Assembly (NCBI GenBank): GCA_017303855.1
Contig: JAFLBL010000020.1
Coordinates: 1 to 64,000, forward strand
Direction of reading: 5' to 3'
Source of the DNA: Chitinophagales bacterium
GTDB lineage: Bacteria; Bacteroidota; Bacteroidia; Chitinophagales; Chitinophagaceae
DNA: 64,000 bases
A program made the translations under genes and the position numbers. Shown here piece by piece: positions 8,802 through 16,894 of the stretch (position 1 is its first letter; each line of letters begins with the position of its first letter). The notes beneath the pieces were generated by a model that was not told the DNA's origin, made no database searches, and worked only from the letters and a program-made list of their open reading frames with translations.

Positions 8802-9821
8802 TTACTTTATGTTCTTTTTATAGTAACTGATCATTTTGGGAATGATGGTTTCCAGGTTGCCCTGAATTACATAGTCCGCGAGTTTATTGATGGGCGCGTT
8901 GGCATCATTATTAATGGAAATAACCATGGCGGAATCCTGCATGCCCGCGATATGCTGGATCTGACCGGAAATACCGCAGGCAATATATAACTTAGGCCTT
9001 ACCGTTATACCCGTCTGCCCTATCTGTCTTTCCTTATCCGTATACCCCGCATCCACGGCCGCGCGGGAAGCCCCCACTTCGGCACCGATCGCGTGCGCCA
9101 GTTCATAGAGCAGGTTGAAGTTTTCCTTTGATCCTACACCATAACCACCGGCGATAATAATGGAAGAATTTTTCAGGTTAACTTTCGACGTCTCCATATG
9201 CCGTTCAATAATCTTCACCACCAGGTCTTCCTCCCGGAGAAACTGCCCGGCATCCAGGTATACCACTTCCGCCTTATGCGTATCCGATACAATTTCCTTT
9301 TTCATTACGCCTTCCCGAACGGTGGCCATTTGCGGACGGTTATCGGGATTTACAATGGTGGCAACTATATTGCCTCCAAAAGCGGGACGAATCTGGTACA
9401 ACAGGTGTTCATATTTTTTCCCGGCTTTCTTGTCTTCATAATCGCCGATTTCGAGGTTGGTACAGTCGGCCGTTAACCCGCTGGTAAGGGAGGAAGAAAT
9501 ACGCGGACCAAGGTCCCTGCCGATTGATGTGGCGCCCATCAGAACAATCTGGGGTTTTGTTTCCCGGAACAAGCCCACTGCCACCGCTGTATGCGGTAGT
9601 GTCGTATACGGATACAAACGTTTATCATCCGCCATATAAAGGATATCCACACCATAGCGGCTGATTTCCTTTTCCAGTCCGCCCAGGTTTTCTCCCAGCA
9701 GCAGGGCTTCCAGTTTACAGTTTAACTGATTGGCCAGTGACCGGCCCTTGGTCAGTAATTCAAAACTTACTTCCTGGATTTTTCCTTCTTCAAATTCGCA
9801 ATACACGCAAACATTATTCAT
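8802..9821 (-). CDS. etfA: Electron transfer flavoprotein alpha subunit
   Basis: About 339 residues from the chosen start MNNVCVYCEFEEGK. ETF alpha carries the FAD site: KNSSIIIAGGYGVGSKENF, VGASRAAVDAGY, the QIGQTGITVRPKLYIACGISGQIQH stretch and the C-terminal AISINND-like segment (VISINNDANAPI) are all present. An earlier in-frame ATG (9893) would add 24 residues that overlap the end of etfB and lack family similarity, so 9821 is preferred. The heterodimer with EtfB takes electrons from the acyl-CoA dehydrogenase encoded next and passes them to ETF-quinone oxidoreductase. Confidence 0.95.
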   Translation of the reverse strand: MNNVCVYCEFEEGKIQEVSFELLTKGRSLANQLNCKLEALLLGENLGGLEKEISRYGVDILYMADDKRLYPYTTLPHTAVAVGLFRETKPQIVLMGATSIGRDLGPRISSSLTSGLTADCTNLEIGDYEDKKAGKKYEHLLYQIRPAFGGNIVATIVNPDNRPQMATVREGVMKKEIVSDTHKAEVVYLDAGQFLREEDLVVKIIERHMETSKVNLKNSSIIIAGGYGVGSKENFNLLYELAHAIGAEVGASRAAVDAGYTDKERQIGQTGITVRPKLYIACGISGQIQHIAGMQDSAMVISINNDANAPINKLADYVIQGNLETIIPKMISYYKKNIK

Positions 9822-9850
9822 GGTGCAGTTTTTACCTTGATTGTATGGGG

Positions 9851-10720
9851 TTAGCCAATCGTATGCTGACTGATCAGTTCCTGCATCAGCCATTCAATAT
9901 CTGCATCCGCCGTACTCAGTACTTTGGATTCCTTAGCCTGGAAAACAATATTCTCCACCTGTCTGACTTTTGTAGGTGAGCCGCCCAGACCCAGCTGTAC
10001 AAGATCACTGTTTACATCTTTGGCACACCATTCCGTTATATTGAGTCCGGGATGAGCCGTATGCGTGGCGAGATAATCGTCCGCGGCACTGTGTTGTTCG
10101 GATAATGTGGTGGCCCGTTTAAAGCGCATCAGCCTTTTGGCATTACGTGGACGGCAATCCGGAGCCGTACTATGTGCCGTTATCAATACGGGTAAAGCGG
10201 ACTCCACTACTTCCACACCTCTTTCCAGTCTTCTTTTCACCTGGATTACCCGGTCTTTCAGCGCCACAATTTCTTCCGCATACGTTATCTGCGGTATACC
10301 GAGTTTATCAGCCACCTGGGGTCCTACCTGTGCCGTATCCCCGTCAATCGCCTGCCGGCCTGCAAAGATCAGGTCAGCGTCTCCGATCTTACGGATGGCA
10401 CAGGACAAAGCATAGGAGGTGGCCAGTGTATCAGAACCGGCAAATGCCTTATCGGTCAGTAACACGCCGGCATCTGCACCACGGTACATACCCTCCCGCA
10501 GTATTTCCGCTGCACGCACTGGTCCCATAGTCAGCAATGTGATCTGCGTACCGGGATACTGATCCTTAATTTCAAGAGCCAGCTCGAGTGCATTCAGGTC
10601 TTCGGGATTAAAAATGGCAGGTAAGGCCGCACGGTTCACCGTACCATCGGCCTTCATTGCGTCTTTGCCTACATTCCGGGTATCCGGAACCTGTTTGGCC
10701 AAAACAATGATTTTGTACAT
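9851..10720 (-). CDS. etfB: Electron transfer flavoprotein beta subunit
   Basis: A 289-residue protein with the usual beginning YKIIVLAKQVPDT and the segments NPEDLNALELALEIKD, LTMGP, LREGMYRGADAGVLLTD and FAGRQAIDGDTAQVGPQVADKLG, which bind AMP and contact EtfA. The length exceeds the common 250-260 by a C-terminal extension. It is the first gene of an etfB-etfA-acyl-CoA dehydrogenase operon. A short hairpin (10768-10785, CCCTGAT/ATCAGGG around AAAA) and a heptamer array lie in its upstream region. Confidence 0.95.
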   Translation of the reverse strand: MYKIIVLAKQVPDTRNVGKDAMKADGTVNRAALPAIFNPEDLNALELALEIKDQYPGTQITLLTMGPVRAAEILREGMYRGADAGVLLTDKAFAGSDTLATSYALSCAIRKIGDADLIFAGRQAIDGDTAQVGPQVADKLGIPQITYAEEIVALKDRVIQVKRRLERGVEVVESALPVLITAHSTAPDCRPRNAKRLMRFKRATTLSEQHSAADDYLATHTAHPGLNITEWCAKDVNSDLVQLGLGGSPTKVRQVENIVFQAKESKVLSTADADIEWLMQELISQHTIG

Positions 10721-10817
10721 GTAAGGTTGTTGAAGACTACAAACCTTAAAAATCCGGAAATGAGAAACCCTGATAAAAATCAGGGAGGGGAATGTTTTAG
10801 CACCAGAAAAGGAATAA

Positions 10818-10901
10818 ATACAAAATACGAAGTACGAAATACGAAGTACGAAGTACGGGGTACGTGGTAAGAAGTTCGAGGTACGAGGTAAGAAGTACGA
10901 G
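10818..10901. repeat. Heptamer array ATACGAA/GTACGAA upstream of etfB
   Basis: Twelve seven-base units in unbroken register on the plus strand: ATACAAA, ATACGAA, GTACGAA, ATACGAA, GTACGAA, GTACGGG, GTACGTG, GTAAGAA, GTTCGAG, GTACGAG, GTAAGAA, GTACGAG. The word family is the same as after pckA. Relative to etfB the array is antisense (TTCGTAC on the coding strand). Confidence 0.9.
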
Positions 10902-10982
10902 ACTAAAAGCAGATAGCGGACTATCGGTCCCGAAACCCGCAGCTCGTCACTTGCAGCTAAAACCTGAAGCTCACCTGAATAT

Positions 10983-11016
10983 AAAAAAACAGGGTTGCAC
11001 CAATCAGCACAACCCT
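10983..11016 (-). terminator. Intrinsic terminator of fabI
   Basis: On the minus strand AGGGTTG (11016-11010) pairs with CAACCCT (10997-10991), followed by G and TTTTTTT. It lies about 80 bases after the fabI stop, beyond the heptamer array, so the array is in the 3' UTR. Confidence 0.85.
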
Positions 11017-11028
11017 ATTCCCCATTAT

Positions 11029-11098
11029 CTATTTTCTATTCTCTATTCTCTTCCCTACTCACCACTCACCACTCTCCACTCTCCAATCACCATTCAAC
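11029..11098 (-). repeat. Drifting heptamer array after fabI
   Basis: Ten consecutive seven-base units in register. Read on the minus strand from the gene outward they are GTTGAAT, GGTGATT, GGAGAGT twice, GGTGAGT twice, AGGGAAG, AGAATAG twice and AAAATAG. The first unit contains the fabI TGA stop codon. Units tend to occur as adjacent identical pairs. Confidence 0.85.
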
Positions 11099-11909
11099 TT
11101 TCCATCTTCTCAATCACCGCGTGTGATACGCCGGTGAAACTGAAGCCGCCATCATGAAACAGGTTCTGCATGGTAACGAAACGGGACAGGTCGCTGAATA
11201 ATGTAACCGTGTAGTTAGCACAATCCTCACCGGAAGCATTCCCTAACGGACTCATTTTTTCCGCATAGGATATAAACCCGTCGAACCCTTTTACACCGCT
11301 GCCGGCTGTAGTACGGGTGGGCGACTGGGAAATGGTATTGATACGTACTTTATTCCGTACACCATAATGATACCCGAAATTACGGGTGATGCTCTCGAGC
11401 AGGGCTTTGGCATCGGCCATTTCATTATAGTCGGGGAATACCCGCTGCGCGGCTATATAAGTCAGGGCCACCACACTGCCCCAGTCGCTGATTGCATCCA
11501 TATTCCAGGCAGTATGCAGGAGTTTATGCAGGCTGATTGCTGAAATATCCAGGGTTTTATGATTGTGCGTATAACTGATTTCGGTATAGTGATGCCCTTT
11601 ACGCATATTGATACTCATCCCCACGGAATGGAGAATAAAATCAATCTTTCCTCCAAAATGCGCCATAGACTCTTTTAATAAATGTTTCAGATCGTCCAGA
11701 TGCGTTACATCCGCCCCGATTACCGGTGCATTACCACATATTTCAGACAGTTTATTAATCTCACCCATCCGCAACGCCACGGGCGCATTGGTCAGCACGA
11801 GCTGAGCTCCCTGTTCGTAACATTTTACCGCCGTTTTCCAGGCAATGGAATTTTCATCCAGGGCCCCGAAAATGATTCCTTTCTTTCCTTTCAATAAGTT
11901 ATTCGACAT
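11094..11909 (-). CDS. fabI: Enoyl-[acyl-carrier-protein] reductase (NADH)
   Basis: A 271-residue short-chain dehydrogenase-like enzyme that reduces 2-enoyl-ACP in the last step of fatty acid elongation. The nucleotide-binding start KKGIIFGALDENSIAWKTA replaces GxxxxxxSIA as in other FabI proteins. FILHSVGMS corresponds to the conserved HSIGFA region, and ALTYIAAQRVFPDYNEMADAK carries the Tyr-x6-Lys active site (Tyr of PDYNEMADAK). INTISQSPTRTTAGSGV is the flexible cofactor/substrate-binding segment. It is divergent from the FabH-like gene, which fits a shared role in fatty acid synthesis. Confidence 0.93.
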   Translation of the reverse strand: MSNNLLKGKKGIIFGALDENSIAWKTAVKCYEQGAQLVLTNAPVALRMGEINKLSEICGNAPVIGADVTHLDDLKHLLKESMAHFGGKIDFILHSVGMSINMRKGHHYTEISYTHNHKTLDISAISLHKLLHTAWNMDAISDWGSVVALTYIAAQRVFPDYNEMADAKALLESITRNFGYHYGVRNKVRINTISQSPTRTTAGSGVKGFDGFISYAEKMSPLGNASGEDCANYTVTLFSDLSRFVTMQNLFHDGGFSFTGVSHAVIEKMES

Positions 11910-12166
11910 AACGCTTGGTTTTATGGCGGTAAAAATAAGGAGATATGCGGATTGCCCCTAAAAATTTGATGCGGTACAATCTCCCGGCCGTTCCGAGGTG
12001 AAATTATCCTTGTACGGCAAAAAAACTATACGACTGAATACAGGGGAACACGTAACGTATCATTCGCGATACGATACTTAAAAATTACAGTCAGTGGTAA
12101 AATAAACAAGTAATCTTATCTTAGCCTTTAGAAACCAGTCATTCCTGATTTCTCTCCCATTATACT

Positions 12167-13243
12167 ATGCGTACGCGAACCATCATAACCGGCAGTGGTT
12201 GTTATATTCCCCCGGTGGTTAAAACCAACCGCGATTTTGCTATTCAGACTTTCTATGGAGAAGATGCGAACCGGATTGAAACACCTACGGAAGAAATCGT
12301 AACCAAGTTCCAGGATATTACGGGTATTGAAGAACGGCGGTATGCCGCGGAGGACATGAACTCTTCCGATATGGCGACTATTTCTGCCCGGCTCGCCATT
12401 GAAGACAGCGGTGTAAACCCGGAAGAAATTGATCAGATAATTGTAGCGCAGAATTTCGGCAATGTAATCAAACATACAATCCAGACGGATGTGCTGCCGG
12501 CTCTTGCCTCCCGTGTAAAACATGATCTGGGCATAAAGAATCCCAATTGTGTAGCCTACGATATTCTCTTTGGTTGTCCGGGCTGGGTACAAGGCGTTAT
12601 TCAGGCGGATACCTATTTCAAAGCAGGTGCGGCCAAAAAAGCGTTGGTCATCGGAACAGAAACGCTGAGCCGGGTGATTGATGTGTATGACCGTGACAGT
12701 ATGATTTTTTCTGACGGGGCCGGCGCCACTATCCTGGAAGCCCGGGAAGTGGAAGAAAACGGACCGGGAATATTGTCCTGGAGTGTACAAAGTCATTGTG
12801 TGGACGAAGCCTATTATCTCTACCTGGGAAAAAGCAATTTCCCCGGCAGTGATCCACGGGTGCGTTATATAAAAATGAAAGGCCGCAAGGTATATGAATA
12901 TGCCATGCAACATGTGCCTGCCGCCATGAAGGACTGTCTCGATAAAGCCGGTGTATCCATTACGGATGTAAAAAAAGTTTTCATCCACCAGGCCAATGAA
13001 AAAATGGATGAAGGCATCATACGCCGCTTATTCAAATTATACGGCATGAAGGAAATTCCCGAACACATTATGCCCATGAGTATACATAAGCTGGGCAACA
13101 GTTCGGTGGCTACCATTCCAACCCTGTATGATATGGTCAAAAAAGGAGAATGGGATAATCATGACCTGAGCAAAGGCGATATCGTTCTTTTTGCTTCAGT
13201 TGGTGCCGGTATGAATATTAATGCTTTTTGTTACCGGATGTAA
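12167..13243 (+). CDS. 3-oxoacyl-ACP synthase III family protein (FabH-like)
   Basis: A 358-residue thiolase-fold condensing enzyme. The Cys-His-Asn triad is visible: Cys137 in LFGCPGW, His in FIHQANEKMDEG and Asn in LGNSSVATIPTLYDM. SDGAGATILEA is the conserved C-terminal-half strand of the family. It is longer than E. coli FabH (317) because of insertions near residues 30-60 (GEDANRIETPTEEIV) and in the region of residues 200-235. In Bacteroidota several FabH paralogues coexist, acting in fatty acid initiation or in secondary lipids, so I do not assign fabH with certainty. It is divergent from fabI across a 257-base gap in which I see no other gene. Confidence 0.88.
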   Translation: MRTRTIITGSGCYIPPVVKTNRDFAIQTFYGEDANRIETPTEEIVTKFQDITGIEERRYAAEDMNSSDMATISARLAIEDSGVNPEEIDQIIVAQNFGNVIKHTIQTDVLPALASRVKHDLGIKNPNCVAYDILFGCPGWVQGVIQADTYFKAGAAKKALVIGTETLSRVIDVYDRDSMIFSDGAGATILEAREVEENGPGILSWSVQSHCVDEAYYLYLGKSNFPGSDPRVRYIKMKGRKVYEYAMQHVPAAMKDCLDKAGVSITDVKKVFIHQANEKMDEGIIRRLFKLYGMKEIPEHIMPMSIHKLGNSSVATIPTLYDMVKKGEWDNHDLSKGDIVLFASVGAGMNINAFCYRM

Positions 13244-13277
13244 CCGGCAGACAGCCCGTACTTCTCCCCGTTTCCTG

Positions 13278-13302
13278 TATCTTCGCAGCTACTAAAAGCT
13301 GC
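13278..13302 (+). promoter_or_regulatory. pheT promoter box and leader hairpin
   Basis: TATCTTCG at 13278-13285 matches the -7 consensus. GCAGCT (13285-13290) and AGCTGC (13297-13302) form a six-base-pair hairpin right at the expected 5' end of the mRNA, nine bases before the pheT ATG. Confidence 0.5.
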
Positions 13303-13310
13303 AAGAGACC

Positions 13311-15737
13311 ATGACGATTTCGTATAAATGGCTGAGTGAATACTTACCCGTAACTGTAGATCCGGAACGGCTGAGCCGGATCCTGACTTCCATCGGACTG
13401 GAAGTGGAGAGCATGCAACCGTATGAAGAAGTAAAAGGCGGACTGAAAGGCCTGGTGATCGGAGAAGTGCTGCATACAGAAAAACATCCCAATGCGGATA
13501 AATTAACCCTGACCAAAGTAAATACTGGAGGAGCGGAACCACTTCAGATAGTATGTGGCGCACCCAATGTGGCGGCCGGACAAAAAGTGGTAGTGGCCAC
13601 GGTTGGCACCACTATTTACCCGGTAACCGGTGAACCCCTGACGATGAAAGTGGCAAAGATCCGCAGTGTGGAAAGTTATGGCATGCTCTGTGCGGAAGAT
13701 GAACTCGGGTTGGGTAACTCGCATGCCGGCATCCTGGTTTTGCCTAACGATGTGGCAGTGGGCACTCCGGCGGCGGACTACTTTAAACCCTACGAAGATA
13801 TTATTTACGAAATCGGCCTGACGCCTAATCGTATGGACGCTATGAGTCACTGGGGTGTGGCCCGTGATGTCTGTGCATATCTAAGCCATCACGATAAAAA
13901 AGATATAAAAGCAAAGCTGCCTTATAGTAACGGATTCAAAACGGAAAACCTTACCCGCCCTGTCCGTGTAACTATTGAGAATGAATCAGCCTGTCCCCGG
14001 TATTCGGGTGTCAGCATCAGCCGGGTTACTATCGGAGAATCTCCCCTATGGCTTCGCCAGAAATTAAAAGCGATTGGCCTGCGCCCGATTAACAATATCG
14101 TTGATATTACCAATTATATTCAGCACGAAACCGGTCAGCCTTTGCATGCGTTTGACGCCGACCTCATCGGGGGACAACAGGTGATTGTAAAAAATTTACC
14201 GGCGGGCACCCCGTTTATTACCCTGGACGAAAAGGAAAGATCCCTGCATGCCGATGACCTGATGATCTGTGATGATAAAGGAGGCATGTGCCTGGCGGGT
14301 GTGTTTGGCGGTTTACACAGCGGCGTAACGGAAAAAACAACAACCATTTTCCTGGAGAGCGCTTTTTTTGAAGGGATTGGTCTGCGTAAAACATCCTTCC
14401 GCCATAACCTGCGTACCGATGCGGCCAGCCGGTTTGAAAAAGGCACGGATATTTCGGCAACCGTTGCCGTGCTGAAAAGGGCGGCACTGATGATCCGGGA
14501 TATCTGTGGCGGAGAAATCGCTTCCGATATTATTGACATTTACCCCGGCAAAAAAGAGAAAGCCGAAGTGGTGATAAAATGGCATTATATCAAAAAACTC
14601 AGCGGCAAAAATTATCACCCCGATGCGGTAAAGGATATATTGAACAGTCTCGGCTTCGAAATCATCAAAGAAGGCTTAGACGAATTGCGGGTAGCCGTGC
14701 CTTTTCATAAACCCGATATCAGCTTACCGGCCGATATCGTTGAAGAAATTCTGCGTATAGACGGCCTGGACAATATTGACATTCCGGAGTCCATCACCAT
14801 CACCCCGGCCGTGGAAGAAAACTATGCACGCGAGGTAGTAAAAGAAAAAACAGCAGGTAACCTGGTTGGCCTGGGCTATCATGAAATGATGACCAACTCC
14901 ATTACCAATGCAGCCTATTATTCAGCTGCTGAACTGGAGTCAATGGTCAGTATGAAAAACAGCCTGAGTGCCGAACTCAATATTCTCCGGAATTCGCTAT
15001 TTGAAACTGCCCTTGAAGTGGTAGCTCACAACCTGAACCATAAGAATAGTTCAATCCGCTTGTTTGAATTCGGAAAAGCATACAGTACATCGGGTCCGGG
15101 CAAATACAAAGAAACCGAACAGCTTTGTATCCTGCTGAGCGGTAATATCCGGGAAGACGAATGGAAACAGAAAGCTGTTCCTGCCGACTTCTATGCACTC
15201 AAGGGAACGGTGGAGTCGGTATTCCGCGGACTCGGTATCCGGCCGGATACAACAGAGCGGCTGGATGTTCCCAAACTGGAAAATCATATAGCATATACCA
15301 TCAATAACCAGGTCATAGCCGGTGCGGGTATAGTCAGCAAAGCCGTTTTGGATAAATTCGGAATCAAACAGCCTGTATTTTACGCCGGGCTGAACTGGGA
15401 ACTGATGGCTGAACTGGCCATAAATCACAGCCCGAAGATCCGTGAGATTACGAAATACCCGGCCGTACAACGCGACCTGGCGATGATTGTGCCACGGGAA
15501 CTGGCCTGGCAGGAAGTGGAAAAAACCGTGCAAAAGATCCGGCTGGATAAGCTCAGGGACATTAAACTGTTTGATATATTCGAAAGCGAAAAACTGGGCG
15601 CAGATAAAAAATCCATCGCCGTTAACTTCACTTTTCAGGATGAAGAAAAAACCCTGACCGACAAGGAAATTGACGGATGGATGAATAAAATCATGGGCAG
15701 TCTTGAAAAAGAAATAGCCGCAGAAATCAGGAAATGA
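13311..15737 (+). CDS. pheT: Phenylalanyl-tRNA synthetase beta subunit
   Basis: An 808-residue subunit of the (alpha-beta)2 enzyme that charges tRNA-Phe. Domains in order: an EMAP/tRNA-binding fold at about 40-150 (GEVLHTEKHPNADKLTLTKVN...IVCGAPNVAAGQKVVVATVG), the B3/B4 editing domain at about 210-400 (PRYSGVSISRV, GLRPINNIVDITNYI, HAFDADLI), the B5 domain at about 410-480, a core catalytic-like domain, and a C-terminal FDX-ACB domain (REITKYPAVQRDLAMIVPRELAW) from about 715. Length is normal. pheS is not adjacent. The next gene overlaps its stop by four bases, implying translational coupling. Confidence 0.97.
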   Translation: MTISYKWLSEYLPVTVDPERLSRILTSIGLEVESMQPYEEVKGGLKGLVIGEVLHTEKHPNADKLTLTKVNTGGAEPLQIVCGAPNVAAGQKVVVATVGTTIYPVTGEPLTMKVAKIRSVESYGMLCAEDELGLGNSHAGILVLPNDVAVGTPAADYFKPYEDIIYEIGLTPNRMDAMSHWGVARDVCAYLSHHDKKDIKAKLPYSNGFKTENLTRPVRVTIENESACPRYSGVSISRVTIGESPLWLRQKLKAIGLRPINNIVDITNYIQHETGQPLHAFDADLIGGQQVIVKNLPAGTPFITLDEKERSLHADDLMICDDKGGMCLAGVFGGLHSGVTEKTTTIFLESAFFEGIGLRKTSFRHNLRTDAASRFEKGTDISATVAVLKRAALMIRDICGGEIASDIIDIYPGKKEKAEVVIKWHYIKKLSGKNYHPDAVKDILNSLGFEIIKEGLDELRVAVPFHKPDISLPADIVEEILRIDGLDNIDIPESITITPAVEENYAREVVKEKTAGNLVGLGYHEMMTNSITNAAYYSAAELESMVSMKNSLSAELNILRNSLFETALEVVAHNLNHKNSSIRLFEFGKAYSTSGPGKYKETEQLCILLSGNIREDEWKQKAVPADFYALKGTVESVFRGLGIRPDTTERLDVPKLENHIAYTINNQVIAGAGIVSKAVLDKFGIKQPVFYAGLNWELMAELAINHSPKIREITKYPAVQRDLAMIVPRELAWQEVEKTVQKIRLDKLRDIKLFDIFESEKLGADKKSIAVNFTFQDEEKTLTDKEIDGWMNKIMGSLEKEIAAEIRK

Positions 15738-16021
15738 ATAATCCCGCAGCACAACTCAAACGAATACAGGACAAACTGCAGCAGTTGCTGAAGTCGCATA
15801 CCGCTGCCCGCAGGGAAAATGAACGGCTGAAGAATGAATTACAGTTGACCCGGGAAAAACTCGAACAACAACAGAAAACAGCCGATGAACTGAAACAACA
15901 GGTCGGTGTATTGAAAATGAATGCGGGAGGACTTAGTGGAACGGACAAAAAAGAGCTGGAGAAAAAAATAAGCGGCTACCTGAAAGAAATAGACCGTTGT
16001 ATTGCCTTACTGGGAGAATGA
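15734..16021 (+). CDS. Small coiled-coil protein coupled to pheT and zapA
   Basis: A 95-residue protein, almost wholly a heptad-rich coiled coil from about residue 5 to 65 (LKRIQDKLQQLLKSH, RENERLKNELQLTREKLEQQQ), then a Gly-rich break and a short C-terminal helix KKISGYLKEIDRCIALLGE. Its ATG overlaps the pheT stop (ATGA). A conserved place just before zapA and the ZapB-like architecture suggest a role in Z-ring organisation with ZapA; this is inference from context and not from a named motif. There is no signal peptide or membrane segment. Confidence 0.78.
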   Translation: MNNPAAQLKRIQDKLQQLLKSHTAARRENERLKNELQLTREKLEQQQKTADELKQQVGVLKMNAGGLSGTDKKELEKKISGYLKEIDRCIALLGE

Positions 16022-16339
16022 TCAGACCCGTTTAACAAGGTGCATTTTCATCTCATCTTCCCCGTGAGAAAGTTCAAGTGTATACCGTCCGTAAGGCAGA
16101 TCATTCAATCCGGTCCAGTTCAGTTCTTCTTTATCATGGGACATTTTCCGTTCAAAGGAACGGCAGACACAGCCCTGGTCATCTTTGAGTACTACGCGGA
16201 GTGGGTGGTACGACTTTACGGCCGTAAATTGAAGCTGTAATGCATCAATGAACATTGATGATTTGAGTTTAGCAAACATGGGGGAAAGTTTTGGTTCGTT
16301 ATCATTTCCCACGGTGGTCCTTAACCTCTTAGTTTTCAA
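16022..16339 (-). CDS. Small beta-rich protein of unknown function
   Basis: A 105-residue frame on the minus strand that fills the gap between the coiled-coil gene and zapA; its stop abuts that of the coiled-coil gene. The frame opens with TTG at 16339; an internal ATG at 16279 (MFAKLKSSMFIDALQ) is an equally good start, giving 85 residues. The middle DALQLQF..., the strand PLRVVLKDDQGCVCRSFER and the ending LPYGRYTLEL...MKMHLVKRV recall the last beta strands of the type IX secretion type A sorting domain, but no signal peptide is present. I do not recognise a named family. Amino acid composition and strong strand periodicity argue that it is real. Confidence 0.6.
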   Translation of the reverse strand: MKTKRLRTTVGNDNEPKLSPMFAKLKSSMFIDALQLQFTAVKSYHPLRVVLKDDQGCVCRSFERKMSHDKEELNWTGLNDLPYGRYTLELSHGEDEMKMHLVKRV

Positions 16340-16402
16340 ATGGTAGGAGTCTGCTTATAAACGGTTCCGAAAGTAATAAAAGAAATCTGAAATTACAATA
16401 CT

Positions 16403-16690
16403 ATGAGTGAATTAATTCCTGTTTCAGCACTTATTGGTGACCGGACCTACCGGATCAAGATTGAACCGAAAGATGAGGAAGTAGTCCGGAAAACGCTCAA
16501 AACCGTCAATGAAAAGATCGTTGAATACAAGACTCAGTTCGCTGGTAAAGACATGCAGGACTATATTGCCATGGTGATGATCTGGTTTGCCACCGAAATA
16601 GAAGAAAGCCAGATCCGGAACCTGGAAATGGAGAATTTAACTGGCGAGCTGGATACAATTGAACGGCTGCTGGATGGGAAAGTCAGTTAG
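16403..16690 (+). CDS. zapA: Cell division protein ZapA
   Basis: A 95-residue protein: an N-terminal beta-alpha-beta head (VSALIGDRTYRIKIEPKDEEVVRKTLKTVNEKIVEYKTQF) and a C-terminal coiled coil (IAMVMIWFATEIEESQIRNLEMENLTGELDTIERLL). This matches ZapA, which bundles FtsZ filaments at the division site. The gene order pheT, coiled-coil gene, zapA, then rny nearby supports the assignment. A GTCGGGA array begins two bases after its stop and a terminator follows. Confidence 0.88.
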   Translation: MSELIPVSALIGDRTYRIKIEPKDEEVVRKTLKTVNEKIVEYKTQFAGKDMQDYIAMVMIWFATEIEESQIRNLEMENLTGELDTIERLLDGKVS

Positions 16691-16692
16691 AA

Positions 16693-16720
16693 GTCGGGAG
16701 TCGGGAGTCAGGAGTCGGGA
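16693..16720 (+). repeat. Heptamer array GTCGGGA after zapA
   Basis: Four units in register: GTCGGGA twice, GTCAGGA, GTCGGGA. It starts two bases after the zapA stop codon and lies before the terminator. It is an inverted partner of the array at 16871-16894. Confidence 0.88.
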
Positions 16721-16794
16721 GTCTAATACAATTACTGTGATTATGGCTTTACCAATCAATTGCAATAATTAAACTTTATTACATAGAAATAATT

Positions 16795-16838
16795 AAAAAA
16801 GCCGGATGGAAGTTTTTGACACTTGTATCCGGCTTTTT
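16795..16838. terminator. Bidirectional terminator between zapA and the thioredoxin gene
   Basis: AAAAAAGCCGGAT (16795-16807) pairs with ATCCGGCTTTTT (16827-16838). With A and T runs on both sides it can end both convergent transcripts. Confidence 0.88.
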
Positions 16839-16870
16839 CATTTTGCTATTTTCTCATTATCTGTACTCAC

Positions 16871-16894
16871 GAGTCCAGACTCCCGACTCCCGAC
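16871..16894 (-). repeat. Heptamer array after the thioredoxin gene
   Basis: On the minus strand the thioredoxin stop codon TAG runs straight into TCGGGAGTCGGGAGTC, the same word as after zapA. Both convergent genes therefore carry GTCGGGA units on their own sense strand between stop and shared terminator. Confidence 0.85.

Larger units (their letters stand above)
10721..11093. other. Gene-free interval between fabI and etfB
   Basis: No coding sequence was found. On the minus strand, in order of transcription, it holds the fabI 3' heptamer array (11029-11098), the fabI terminator (10983-11016), a second heptamer array (10818-10901) and a perfect seven-base-pair hairpin at 10768-10785 before etfB. 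Confidence 0.8.

Noticed and set aside
16691..16890. 6S RNA gene after zapA, as in E. coli
   Set aside because: The interval is explained by two short heptamer arrays and a terminator; no long bulged hairpin of the 6S type was seen.
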